From Lophium mytilinum (taxonomy: Eukaryota; Ascomycota; Dothideomycetes; Mytilinidiales; Mytilinidiaceae): a DNA stretch of 64,000 nt. This document shows, in pieces, positions 24,885 through 34,763 of the stretch (its first letter is position 1; each line of letters starts with the position of its first letter). Below the pieces are notes generated by a model that saw only the letters and a program-made list of their open reading frames with translations, made no database searches and was not told the DNA's origin. A program made the translations under genes and the position numbers. The DNA lies in NCBI GenBank assembly GCA_010093605.1, contig MU004183.1:1240001-1304000 (forward strand). The letters run 5' to 3'.

Positions 24885-25856
24885 TCAATCGACCGCATAC
24901 CCTTCCGTGTCCTCGTCGGACTCTTCATCCTCATCTTCCTCGTCTGACTCTCCATCCTCATCTGACTCATCATCCTCGTCTGACTCTTCGGACTCTTCAT
25001 CCTCATCCCCCTCGTCCTGTGAATCGTTCTCCATGAAAGCACGAACAATCTCCCTCCCTTCTTCGCGATCTTCCTCTTTATAGATGCTCAACGCATACAT
25101 CCTGAGGAACTTGAATTCGTTGCCGAAGTGAGTCTTGAGCCAGGCTTTCTCGGCGGCGTTGTATCCGGGGCTAGTCTGGGTGTTCTGGGGAGTGTTGTTC
25201 GTTGGCGGTAATGCAATAGCAAGGCCAGCTGTGTGGATGGTGCGACTCTGGTTTCGCTTGTACGCCTCCCATCGCACGAGCTCTGACTGCTCCCAGCAGA
25301 CGTTCAAGCAATAAGCGGTATTTCTTGGCTCGTCGAAGATGCTTGGTCCAACAACAGGGCCAACTGGCGGTCCGCTCAGCTTGACCTGAAAGAGTGGTTT
25401 GCTCGGGTCTAGGTCGAAGTACGCTAGGGTTTGCCCTTGGGTGTCCTTGATAGTGCCGCGAGCCGTTTCGTCCCAACTGGTAGTGATACGGAGTTTTTGG
25501 TCATCCTCTTTGGTTAGGCCGATGATGTTGCATACGGCAGACGGGATGTAGAGTACGTCGTGGAGAACGAGCTGTCCATGGGCATCGGGGCCGCTGTGGC
25601 CAGGGGCTTTCTCAGTGGGGAGGGATACGGTGCCAACGCCGAGGACTGGCATGCGAGACTGGAAGTAGATGGAGCCGGCGAACGATTTGAAGGGGCTGTA
25701 GTCAGTGAACCAGCCGCGATTCTTGCAGGCACTGAATAACGGAAGTTAGTAAGGTCTCTCCATTGCCGCTAGTTCGTTCCAGACGTACTGAACGTTGGAG
25801 CCACTGGAGAATACCCAGTCCGGGCACAGAGGCTCGGACGAGAAACTCGGTGGCAT
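24885..25856 (-). CDS. Domesticated copia-type protease-fold protein with acidic tail
   Basis: Two exons (25856-25789, 25731-24885; 57-nt intron) give 304 residues. The N-terminal ~100 residues follow the beta-barrel/protease segment of Ty1/copia Pol: PDWVFSSGSNVH at 12-23, then YSPFKSFAG, LGVGTVSLP, and the flap-like LHDVLYIPSAVCNIIG. The catalytic Asp-Ser-Gly of copia proteases is replaced by Ser17-Ser-Gly, so cleavage activity is unlikely. No integrase, reverse transcriptase or LTR lies nearby, and the frame is intact with a proper intron, so it looks like a host-adopted gene. A middle segment (AWLKTHFGNEFKFLRMYALSIYKEEDREEGREI) precedes an extreme Asp/Glu/Ser tail of about 55 residues. 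The start is uncertain; an in-frame ATG lies upstream at 25970. Function unknown. Confidence 0.7.
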
Positions 25857-26465
25857 CTTCGCTGCTCTGGATGTGGAGAATTGATGGTGGATGGTACAGT
25901 GGACCATGAGGAGGTTGCGTTGACGAGAAGGAATAGAGGTCGCGTGGACGCTACTTCTGGAAGAGACCAAACCTCTCGGTGCCAGTTACCTTCTGTAGCC
26001 TTGCGAGGGGTGAGTGACCGTTGCCTTGCCGCGTACAAACACCAAGAACAGAGGAAGTATAGTCACAGGATATAGAGGATTGAGGCGGACTGAGATACAA
26101 ATTTGAAATGAAGCTACTCTAGTACCTATCTATCATTAGCGAGTTTGATTTACGCGGAGTCACGTTCGCGGGCTAACCTTATACAAAGGATAGTAATAGA
26201 TGAAAAGATACTGACTCCGGTAACTCCAAGCGATTGTCGTACAATCAGGGGTTTCCGGAGATGCGGTAGCATTTGACCCACTTTTACTGTAACAGTAAGG
26301 CTAAAGCTAAGGGTGAAGTCTTCATAGCGCCTTATTTATAGGACCAAATTGAATGGCTGGAGGCATCTCTCACAAGTGCTTGGTACCCTGCGCCGAACAT
26401 GAAACGATAACAGCTCTGTGCTTCTAGGCTCCGTAAAGGCTCCGCTCCGGTGCTGAGCCATCTCC
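25857..26465. other. Intergenic region upstream of the copia-derived gene
   Basis: About 600 bp, AT-richer than the flanking genes. A minus-strand frame at 26332-26526 overlaps the end of the next gene and is not family-like. Nothing else is supportable. Confidence 0.35.
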
Positions 26466-26942
26466 TCAGAACCCCAATATAAGCCCCCCATGCAAATGCG
26501 CACAGTAAGTTCCCCCAAACCTCCAATAAAGCTCATCCCTTTTGTTCACTCCCTGGCCATACTGCTTGCAATTATCCTCAACCCAGTTCAGCAAATCCTC
26601 GGGAAGCGGGCCAAGCAGGAACAAGTTTGCCCACTTTTGACTCTCCGATGCGGGAAAACCGAAAGAAAGCAAGCACCTTTTGTCTATAGTGTACCTCCTC
26701 ACATAGAGTACGTGCAACGTTCGCCCGCTGTCTTGCTCTGGCGTGTCGATGATGTGTTGGAACCCTGTGTAGTAGTCGTTTGGAGGGATGCTTAAAGACC
26801 TCCATACTTTTCGCAGGCTAGCCAGGTCGAGAGTTGTCCCAGGGTCACTTTGAAAGGCGTTGGCGAACCTCAAGAACCCGACAGGCCGCACATCGGTGGA
26901 GTATGGAATTTGTCGTAAGATGCGCTGGTCGGGTTGGGTCAT
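26466..26942 (-). CDS. Orphan protein, divergent paralogue of the gene at 27674
   Basis: The frame is open from 27128 to 26466 (220 codons). I place the start at the internal ATG 26942 (158 residues, MTQPDQRIL...), because only from there does it align with the divergent neighbour. Shared landmarks in order: SLRKVW against SLRRIW, FQHIIDTPEQD against FQRVIDRPEKD, LHVLYVRRYTIDKR against LVVTHIKPFTLDSR, FLLGPLPEDLLNWVEDN against FYLLGKLSPQLEAWVKR, and ELYWRFGGTYCA against STYWALGKFYTA. I do not recognise the family. The upstream extension (27128-26943) may be coding if homologues show it. Relatedness of the pair is seen in the sequence; function is unknown. Confidence 0.6.
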   Translation of the reverse strand: MTQPDQRILRQIPYSTDVRPVGFLRFANAFQSDPGTTLDLASLRKVWRSLSIPPNDYYTGFQHIIDTPEQDSGRTLHVLYVRRYTIDKRCLLSFGFPASESQKWANLFLLGPLPEDLLNWVEDNCKQYGQGVNKRDELYWRFGGTYCAHLHGGLILGF

Positions 26943-27673
26943 GGTGGGTATGTTGTTAAGGCGTCCAGCTTCCGTTAGACGACACTGATTATGCAGCTTC
27001 TTGATAGTAGCCTTTCGGATGTTCAGAATCGCATTTGCAACCGCTCGAGCAGCCTCCTTATATCGTAATCGCCAAAGTGTACTTGTCGTCGCTTGCTCGT
27101 CTAGTTCTCTAGTAAGATAGGGCCTCAAGCTTGCTCAAACACAGAGTGGCAGATACTGACCAATTGTACGCTCCGTTCTATCACGAGGATAAGAATAAGC
27201 TCAGAGACCCGACTTCCTGGTCGGCAGACAGGGAGATGCTCTAGGCAAGGTGGTTTCCCAAAAGGCATACAAAAGTGAAGGGGTCAACCCCTGAGAGATA
27301 CTTTCCTAAGTTGGCCGACTTATGAACTCTGCACTCACACTTTCCTTTCTAACCCAACCGCCTTCTGAACTCCGCACTCACGCTTTCCCTCAAAGAATGG
27401 TCCAAACCCCTAGAACCCTCTCGTCCAATTTATCATGTAACTGTCCTTCCGATCGAAAAAGGTTTGCGGTTTGCCATAATGTCATATACCAGACCTTCCG
27501 CCGTGAGCTTGAGCTAAGTTTGCGATCTAATTTTCTTGATTGCAAGCCATCAGACACAAACCTAGCATCGCAACGTAGATATAAAGAGTAGACGGTTAGG
27601 GCCACTACTCCCAGGAGATCAATCAGAAGTGAGCGAATGAAAAGAGCTACCTGCCAGCAACGTACTGCCCGCA
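26943..27673. other. Shared upstream region of a divergent paralogous pair
   Basis: About 730 bp between the two related start codons. A near-repeat occurs at 27320-27390: GAACTCTGCACTCACACTTTCC and GAACTCCGCACTCACGCTTTCC follow each other about 46 bp apart. Otherwise I see nothing. Confidence 0.4.
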
Positions 27674-28264
27674 ATGACCCCAGCATACCCGCCAAACCCG
27701 GCAAAGAAGTGGTCATTATGCGAAGTCCTCCCAGGAAACAACCTCATACGCCCCATCCCATACAAGGAATTCGCGCAACCCTTCACCGGCACCCCCGATG
27801 CCCGCGGTCTAGTCTCTCTCCGCCGCATCTGGAAATCCGAGCTAGACATCTGTACCGAGCAGCATGCACACCTTGCAGCATTCCAGCGTGTCATAGACAG
27901 GCCTGAAAAAGACCAAGAGCGCTCCCTGGTGGTGACTCATATCAAGCCGTTTACTTTAGACAGCCGGGACTTGGTTGAGTTCAGCTGGCGGTATGCAGGG
28001 GACGGATTCACTCCTACTATCCTGGATGATAGCTACGCGTCGCCCTGGGCGGTGGAGACGGCGTGGTACAAGTTCTATCTGCTGGGAAAGCTGTCCCCAC
28101 AGCTTGAGGCGTGGGTTAAGAGGACCGTAAGGCCGCCGGAGATAGACGGTGATGTAAGGGAATCTACCTATTGGGCTCTTGGAAAGTTCTATACGGCGGA
28201 TTTGCGGAAGGGGAAGGTAGCGGCGCTTTGGTTGAGGGATTCTGAGGAACCTGATGAAGGTTGA
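27674..28264 (+). CDS. Orphan protein, divergent paralogue of the gene at 26466
   Basis: A single-exon frame of 196 residues, mostly hydrophilic, with several conserved tryptophans (FSWRYAGDGF, SPWAVETAWYKFYLLG, STYWALGKFY). It aligns along most of its length with the minus-strand neighbour. It lacks a signal peptide or membrane segment. I do not recognise the family. The head-to-head arrangement with a paralogue suggests an inverted local duplication. The ending (KGKVAALWLRDSEEPDEG) is acidic. Function unknown. Confidence 0.65.
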   Translation: MTPAYPPNPAKKWSLCEVLPGNNLIRPIPYKEFAQPFTGTPDARGLVSLRRIWKSELDICTEQHAHLAAFQRVIDRPEKDQERSLVVTHIKPFTLDSRDLVEFSWRYAGDGFTPTILDDSYASPWAVETAWYKFYLLGKLSPQLEAWVKRTVRPPEIDGDVRESTYWALGKFYTADLRKGKVAALWLRDSEEPDEG

Positions 28265-29834
28265 AAGTGTCTTCGTTAGAGAGCGTGGCCTGGGGGTTGT
28301 CAGTCATGTTCATGATATGAAGTGGTTGCAGATCTTGACGCCGCTCCCAGAGAGTGTCTAGCTTAGGATACGCATGTTGCAAGTTGCCTGGAGGGCCATA
28401 GAATATCCAGAACTGGACTGATCATGAAAGCCTTGCTGGTGAGATAGTTCTTGGAAGCTATGTTTAGGATATGCCTATGTTAAGCCTTGCTAGATTTATC
28501 CATTCAAAAATATACCCGATCCTACTCACACAATCACTCCATGGCTATAAATTCTACTAACAGGTAGGAAAATGACATACGAAATCGAAATCTAGACAAT
28601 GCCCTTTCAAAGGTGCAGCGAGTAACCAGAACCTACAAGTACATATCGAGAAGATGCGAAGCGAGTAGCTGGTTGTTCAACGAGGCCTGCCAATGGTGGT
28701 TTCCATGAGTTTTGGGCAATGCGCTTAATGGGCGACTCTTGAAATGTGGATGATCTGCTTCTGGGCAATGAACAAGAAGCGTTCCAACGATCCCAAGGGG
28801 TAGAATTGCTTGCTAACGCTCTCATCCCGACGTCACATTCATGGTCAAAATAGAATCTTACGCCAGTAATCAAAGGCCGAGGACATCTCAGTCAGCCACA
28901 GCCCTAATCATCTGCTCTCCACCCGGCCATGACTGCAGTTTCTCCTCTCCTAATGTGAAACATGGAGTATTGCCGAATGTCCTCGGCGAAGAATATATTC
29001 CGGTAGAGACGAGGCCATGTCAGATCCCTCTGAACATAAAGTGGCAGGCTCAAATCCATGCGATGCCCTACTCTAATGCCCTTTTTCAAGGGGGCATACT
29101 TTCCTGGGCTCGTGTACACTTACCTAGCACCGCTTGACGTCCTCTGGAACATTACTAAAGGTTGTAAGCTGACGTTTTAGCTAGGCTGATAGCTCTCCAG
29201 GGCGCCTTAGATGGTGTTGGAGTGCCTGACTGCCACTTGACGTTCAGGGCGCTGAAGTCAATCCCGAGATCGGCCGCTTCAGCTTCGCGTCTAGCGGAAT
29301 AGGGTGAAGCGCCGATACGATTGCAAGGGTCTGGCGTGTGAGATGCCGCGGATTACATGGTGCCGGCGTCTACCGGCCTGCCGTGCTTTTCCCTGGCGAT
29401 AGCACTCAGCAAGGTACCCTGATGGTAAGTAAATATAAAGTCCTGTCAGACTTCGCGAAGAGCGTATGGTGCACGTATCATCTTCCAAGGCTTCCTATAT
29501 TGCATACAAATCCCCAATTACCATGTGAAATCCAGCCTGATCCTATATCTAACGACCCGTCGCACGTCAACCGTCGCGAGTCATCGGAGCATCACATCAC
29601 TATCCTATCTACCCGATTCGGTCCTTCAATCGTCACCGCTTTTCTTTGTTTTGTTGAGATCCCGGCGAGCCTCTTTCAAACACAAAGAAACCGACATCTC
29701 TTCAGTCTGCTTTCACACGGCCAATACAACGGCGAATAGAACATTTTAGTCCCTGACAACATCAATTGCTTCTCAAAGAGTCTATATCGGCGAACGTTAG
29801 CATTTATCAATTTGACGCTATCAACCTCACCAAT
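28265..29834. other. Gene-free region
   Basis: About 1.6 kb. The frames here (up to 133 codons, 29338-29739) are scattered over all phases and resemble no protein family. The frame of the next gene is open back to 29766, but its likely start is 29835. I see no repeat or RNA gene. Confidence 0.4.
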
Positions 29835-30770
29835 ATGGCGATCCCAACACCCTCACCATTCCTACGTCTCCCCGCCGAAATCCGGCTCATGATCTATGAG
29901 CTGCTCATTCTCCCCCATTCTACAAAAGCGCTCGAAGACGACGACCCATACACCCTCCCCATCACCACCATCAACCCCAGCAACACCGCCGCTCCCATCG
30001 CCCCCCGCCGAACAATCTACCACACGCACCCCCCTCGCCGCGGCTTCCTCCCCATACGATCCCTCCCCACCACCTGGACCATAAAGCCGCACCCCTCAGC
30101 CGCGCACCTCCGCGAAACCCTCCCCTCCCTCCTCCCCCTCAACCGCCAGATCTACACCGAAGCCGCCACCGTCCTACACACCGCCTACACCCTCTCCTTC
30201 GGCGCCAGCATCGACGCCATCGGCCCCTTCTTCCACGACCTCAGCCCCTTCGGCAAGCGCGCCGTGCGCAAGCTCTCCCTCACCAAGCAGGCACTGCCTT
30301 TTGTCAGCAGCAGCCGCGAGGACGACTGGCGCGCCGCATGCGCCTGCTTGACCGCCCTCACAAACCCCGCCGATGCCAGCGTCGACATAGACGGGAGCCC
30401 GCCTGCCGTGCAGGAGGAGCCGCTGCTGAACCTCACCCACTTCACGCTCGCGGTCGAGACGGCAGACCAGCCCAGCTACCCCTCGGCGTGGGACCTGATT
30501 GCGCCCGCGACGGCTGCCGAGTTCGCGCAGCTGGCGCAGATGCGCCGTGAGGACTGGGCGCTGGCCCCGCAGGCGGATATGCTGTGGGCGGAGGAGGTGA
30601 GGCGGATTAGGGTCGCGCGGGGCGGCGTGGTGAGGGTGGAGAGTGTGGGCGCGCAGTGTCCGATTGTGAGGGCGCAGAATATTAGGTTTTGGGTCAAGAT
30701 TTCGAAGAGTATTGAGGGGTTTGGGGATTGGATGAGGGAGGGGATGGTGATGGAGGGGGAGGTTGTTTGA
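29835..30770 (+). CDS. 2EXR / F-box-like protein
   Basis: A single exon of 311 residues, taking the ATG at 29835. The frame is open upstream to 29766, but the family motif begins right after this start. Residues 8-25 (PFLRLPAEIRLMIYELLIL) are the hallmark of the fungal 2EXR/F-box-like domain. LLPLNRQIYTEAATVLH near 100-117 is the second conserved block, and RKLSLTK begins the next strand. Such proteins are very numerous in filamentous ascomycetes and mostly uncharacterised. An SCF adaptor role is often assumed but is not shown by the sequence. The coding part is markedly C-rich in third positions. Confidence 0.85.
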   Translation: MAIPTPSPFLRLPAEIRLMIYELLILPHSTKALEDDDPYTLPITTINPSNTAAPIAPRRTIYHTHPPRRGFLPIRSLPTTWTIKPHPSAAHLRETLPSLLPLNRQIYTEAATVLHTAYTLSFGASIDAIGPFFHDLSPFGKRAVRKLSLTKQALPFVSSSREDDWRAACACLTALTNPADASVDIDGSPPAVQEEPLLNLTHFTLAVETADQPSYPSAWDLIAPATAAEFAQLAQMRREDWALAPQADMLWAEEVRRIRVARGGVVRVESVGAQCPIVRAQNIRFWVKISKSIEGFGDWMREGMVMEGEVV

Positions 30771-31242
30771 GGGTGTGGATTGAATGCTGGAATCATGATT
30801 AATGAGATCGCATTATGTGGCATATGAATGGGGATTGGAATGTTGCATATAGAGGCGTTATTTCGCGATTTAAGATGGCATATATTTCTAGCGCATTGGA
30901 ATACTAATATTGTTCCATCGCTGCTTGAGATGCTTCGAGGCCACTCCCGCACTCTGAATAAGTCTTGAACCTATATTCTGTCTGTGATGATACCTATGAT
31001 CCCAGAACCCTCCATTACATCGAAGCACTACACTATGCGATCATACAACCTTAATCGATAAAATCGCCGTATTGACATCGAGGTACTCAGACGCTATGAC
31101 CTCACTCGAACCAAGAGAAGCCTCGAAAGTAGCCTTTACCCCTCAAACACCCCGCTCATCTCCTAGGTATTCGAGTGTCTTCCGAGATTTCTTTCGCTCT
31201 GCCTCAATGATCCAAACAAATCAAGCGTACAAGTTTGGTATT
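30771..31242. other. Convergent intergenic region
   Basis: This lies between convergent 3' ends. Only shadow frames are present, and I see no feature. Confidence 0.4.
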
Positions 31243-33752
31243 CTATAATCGACCTCGGTCATAGTCATCACCGTAAGTACGCTGCATGATCCCGCACTTC
31301 CAGCACAAATCCTCATCTAATTCCGTTGAAGAAGTCGAGGCGGACGAAACGGGTGAGCTGGGATCGTGGACCTCCTCATCATCTCGTTCGCAGAGACCGG
31401 ATTGGGCTCCAGGTGTTGATGGAGCGTTATCGGTATTCATCCCTGTTTCACTTGCTTTGAGTTCATCGAGCAGCTCTTCCCACCATGTCTCGTCTTTATC
31501 AAACGTATGGTACACAACTCTACCACACTGTGTGCACAAGTCCGGCTCTATCTCTAAAGGCTCAAAGTCGAGCTCAAAAAGCTTAGAGAGGCTGCTGGCA
31601 GTCCAGCCACGAATCACCAGAGGTGCATGCTCCAGCTCGTCGGCTACAAACTTGTCAAGGTTTAGTCCCAAATCGCGAACTATCTGCCTCCATTTAAAGA
31701 ACGACGATGATCTCCGCATAGCAAGCGAAGTCGCAGTGTCGAGCCGCTCCGAATCATCACCTCCATACGAAGAAGAAGTGAAACCAACACAGTGAGGATC
31801 CGCACCTCTCCGAAGTAGTTCTTCGATTCCAGGGACCGCAGCGTCGGGGAAGTTCTCGGCAATTTTCATGTGCATGGGCGTGTATCCGCCCTCAACGACA
31901 CTTGCATGGACCATGTTTCCGCTGAGTTCGAGGATCCGCCGTAGTAGATTGGGACTTTCAAGGCAGAATATGATAAGCCAAGCAACAAGCTATAAGGAAT
32001 GGTTTGCTTGGAGTTCGCCTAGGAGCGTGTCGAGAACCCATTCGGATACTTCTGTGGTTGTGCAAAGGCCTGTTGATGCTCGCTCGCGTTCGAGAAGCAC
32101 AAGACCCATCTTTCAGGCTTGACCTTCGTGGTCTGAGAAGTCGGAATCATCTAGGAGGAGACGGAGTGCTTCGATTCTTCGTTGCGGTGAGACCTCTATT
32201 ACGCTCGTTATCGTGGCAGCAGTGACCAAGGGAGAGCTGCATTCACGTCAGTCGTCTATAAGAAGTTGGCACAGAAGGTGGCTATTTCGTACCAATGCTC
32301 ATAATTGCCGCTTGGGAAGTCAAAGGTGAGTGCTGTTCTATCCGCTCCAGCTCGTACCAACGTCTTCATGAGAGCTAGATCACAGTTCCAGGAGGCGAAC
32401 TGCTTGCGTAAGCCGAGTTCATCTGAAATCATTATCATGTGCAGCGGAAAGGACTCACATGGAGCGGCGTCCAGCCTTTCGAATTGGTATCCCACGGAGA
32501 CGCCTGCCCATTGACCAACAAGGAGTTCACTGCCATGAGGTTTCCTTGCTTACAAAACTCGAATATCAGCGCATTGTCCGGCACAGCATGGAAAGTTCGG
32601 TAGAGAATTCTTCCAAGATGTGCCCCCTCTAGAGAGAACAACGTGAACGCCATATTTAAGGCCCCACCACATCAACCAGCGGGCTGAATAAAACGTAAAA
32701 TGTGTCTCTATCTCTAAAGCAAGACTATTGGCACCCTCATCACTGTCGTCAGTGAATGTTGGGTCGTCAATATAAAACTTGTCGGTGCTGAGGTATATTG
32801 TTCCAAACACTGATGAAGTAATAGAGGAGTAGGATCCGTGGAAGGAGTCTGTCCCCAAGCGTCTGTTTCGTCGGTTTCTTGAATCACTCTCTAGCCGCGC
32901 CGAAGCATCTTGGCCGCTTTCAACGTCTGGATGAGAGCCACTATAGCCGCTAGGTGTTGCGGTTCTACCTCGCCGCGTATCAGAGCCACCTTGGTCTTTT
33001 GGCGGCACCGGGTCTTGAACATCAAGTTTATCTGCCATACCACGCACTGCGTTATCGAGTGCTACCTGCATGCCGGAGCGGATCCAAGACTGAGGAACAC
33101 TAGCGGTAACGTGTCGCATCTCCGCTTGGAGACTCGCTATATGGCCCTGCATATCCAGAGAGTCGTGGATCTCAGTCATGACTGTGCCAGATGCTCTATG
33201 AACACTGAGGCTTGCCAATCCATCAGTCAAGGCGGTCATTGTTTGCTCGGCAATGCGATAGTGTATTTTCCTAGCCTCTATGAGTATACCAACGGCGCTT
33301 ACAGTAGGATAGCCAACGTATTAAACCTACTCGGAAAGACTGAATCGGGCCAGTATCAGTGTTGACTTTGTCTCGCTCAGAGAAAGTCTGAATTGCATAA
33401 TCTGCCTGCCTTTGAGGGAGACCTTGAAGCTATTCCAGGTGCGTACTATGCGACTGCCAGACGAGAGTCCACCCTGGACTTTTGCCATGATTGCCATCAA
33501 CGAATCTACCTGCGTCGACACACTCTGTAGGATGGATGTAATTGCCGGATCCGTTCCATGTTCCTTCTCTTTCTAATGTATCTCTTCTATGATTACCCGC
33601 AACAGACGCAACTCTTGCACAAGTTCCTTGATGTACTTCGGTGCGCCTCGTACCTTCTCCCAGAACTCGCATAAGGTGTTGATATTATCCACAAGTTGAA
33701 TAGACAGCGAAACGACAGCGAAGGCGCTAGCGACCCCGGAGAGAGCCTCCAT
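31243..33752 (-). pseudogene. Ankyrin-repeat gene with fungal STAND-type N-terminal domain, disrupted
   Basis: Read on the minus strand from ATG 33752. The first exon gives the fungal STAND N-terminal helix bundle (MEALSGVASAFAVVSLSIQL..., then the spliced STQVDSLMAIM... FRLSLSETKSTLILARFSLSE, then KIHYRIAEQTMTALTDGL). A disordered Ser/Arg linker follows, then WLMWWGLKYG, ankyrin-like units (GWTPLH / FASWNCDLALMKTLVRAGADR; GGYTPMHMKIAE ... IEELLRRGADPH), and a C-terminus with two CxxC pairs (LCTQCG, LCWKCG). Three lesions break it: a frame change near 32595-32615, an in-frame TGA at 32115-32113, and an in-frame TAG at 31992-31990. No intron of credible size removes them. Intact relatives are common in filamentous fungi, some in heterokaryon-incompatibility or NLR-like loci. 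Several exon junctions in the first 400 bp are uncertain. Confidence 0.7.
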
Positions 33753-34763
33753 AGTGGAGGCTGGCGGTACATGGAGGTACACCAGGGGCGACGAAGTTAA
33801 GACTGGGGGAGCGGCGATGTACCCCGCAGTTGGAATCCTAGTAATATTATCTCGCGTGTGTGGTTGCTTCTTCTTGGCCCCTCAAAATTACATGCAAGGC
33901 TGTGCTCTCGTCTCACTGCTTAGTTATCAGTAGGGTTTATTTGCAATCTACGTGACTTGGCGCTGGACGTTGGCATCCCAAGCAGGGAGGGTAAACGACC
34001 CGCTCTAGTCATACAGTTGTGAAGTGGCGATTATGTATGACCTCAGATAGTTGAATTGGTTGACTGGAAAGTTGAATTGCAAGGCTGGGGCTGACGTCCA
34101 AATGAGGTATAGCGCCAATATGAACATATCTTGAGTGCTTCCCACTTCGCCCAGGTCCGGTACCTCTCAGTACTTCATATAATTTACCATTGAGTCTTGA
34201 ACGCATCAAGATCAGTTGGACCCAGAATCCAGAGATATCAGTATCATAGGCTAGATTGGCAGGTTAGTATTGAAAGACTCGAAATTTGGACTCGGAAGTA
34301 CGATGTAAGCATCCGGAGGTTAGAACTCGGCGTTAATTTCTATAGCAGCTGGACTCTCGAAAGTGCTTCAGCTCGGTGAATATCTTACCAATGCTGCCGT
34401 AAAAAAACACGCTGAATCTGACCGCCCTTCTCGAAGCTCACTCGGTCAGACTGTAGATCGGACGAAGGTTCGGTAATAGCTATCCATCATTCAGAAATTC
34501 AGCTTTGCTCCCGTGTGTACTTTTCGAATCTTCTTCTTTCCTCTAGTATGATATAAGGCGGCACCAATAGAACATGCAAGAGTCAAGCGTGTGAGTGGGT
34601 CCCGTTTTGGAAACCCTTTTCCATAGTCCGCCTTGCAGTGCTGTCGATTGAAGTATGATATTCCAGATACCTTTTGAGTCTTTGGAGAACGAGGGCGCAA
34701 GTAGATAGATATCCCCTCAAACCTCTCTCCCTTCCATCCCATCAGCTGACCCGAACCGACTCC
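33753..34763. other. Gene-free region
   Basis: About 1 kb upstream of the ankyrin pseudogene and downstream of the oxygenase gene. It has only chance frames and is moderately AT-rich. I see no element ends. Confidence 0.4.

Noticed and set aside
24885-25856. A complete copia retrotransposon
   Set aside because: No LTRs, integrase, reverse transcriptase or RNase H frames are present on either side.
30174-30445. Overlapping minus-strand ORFs of 86-88 codons
   Set aside because: Antisense to the C-rich 2EXR coding sequence; GC-biased third positions create such shadows.
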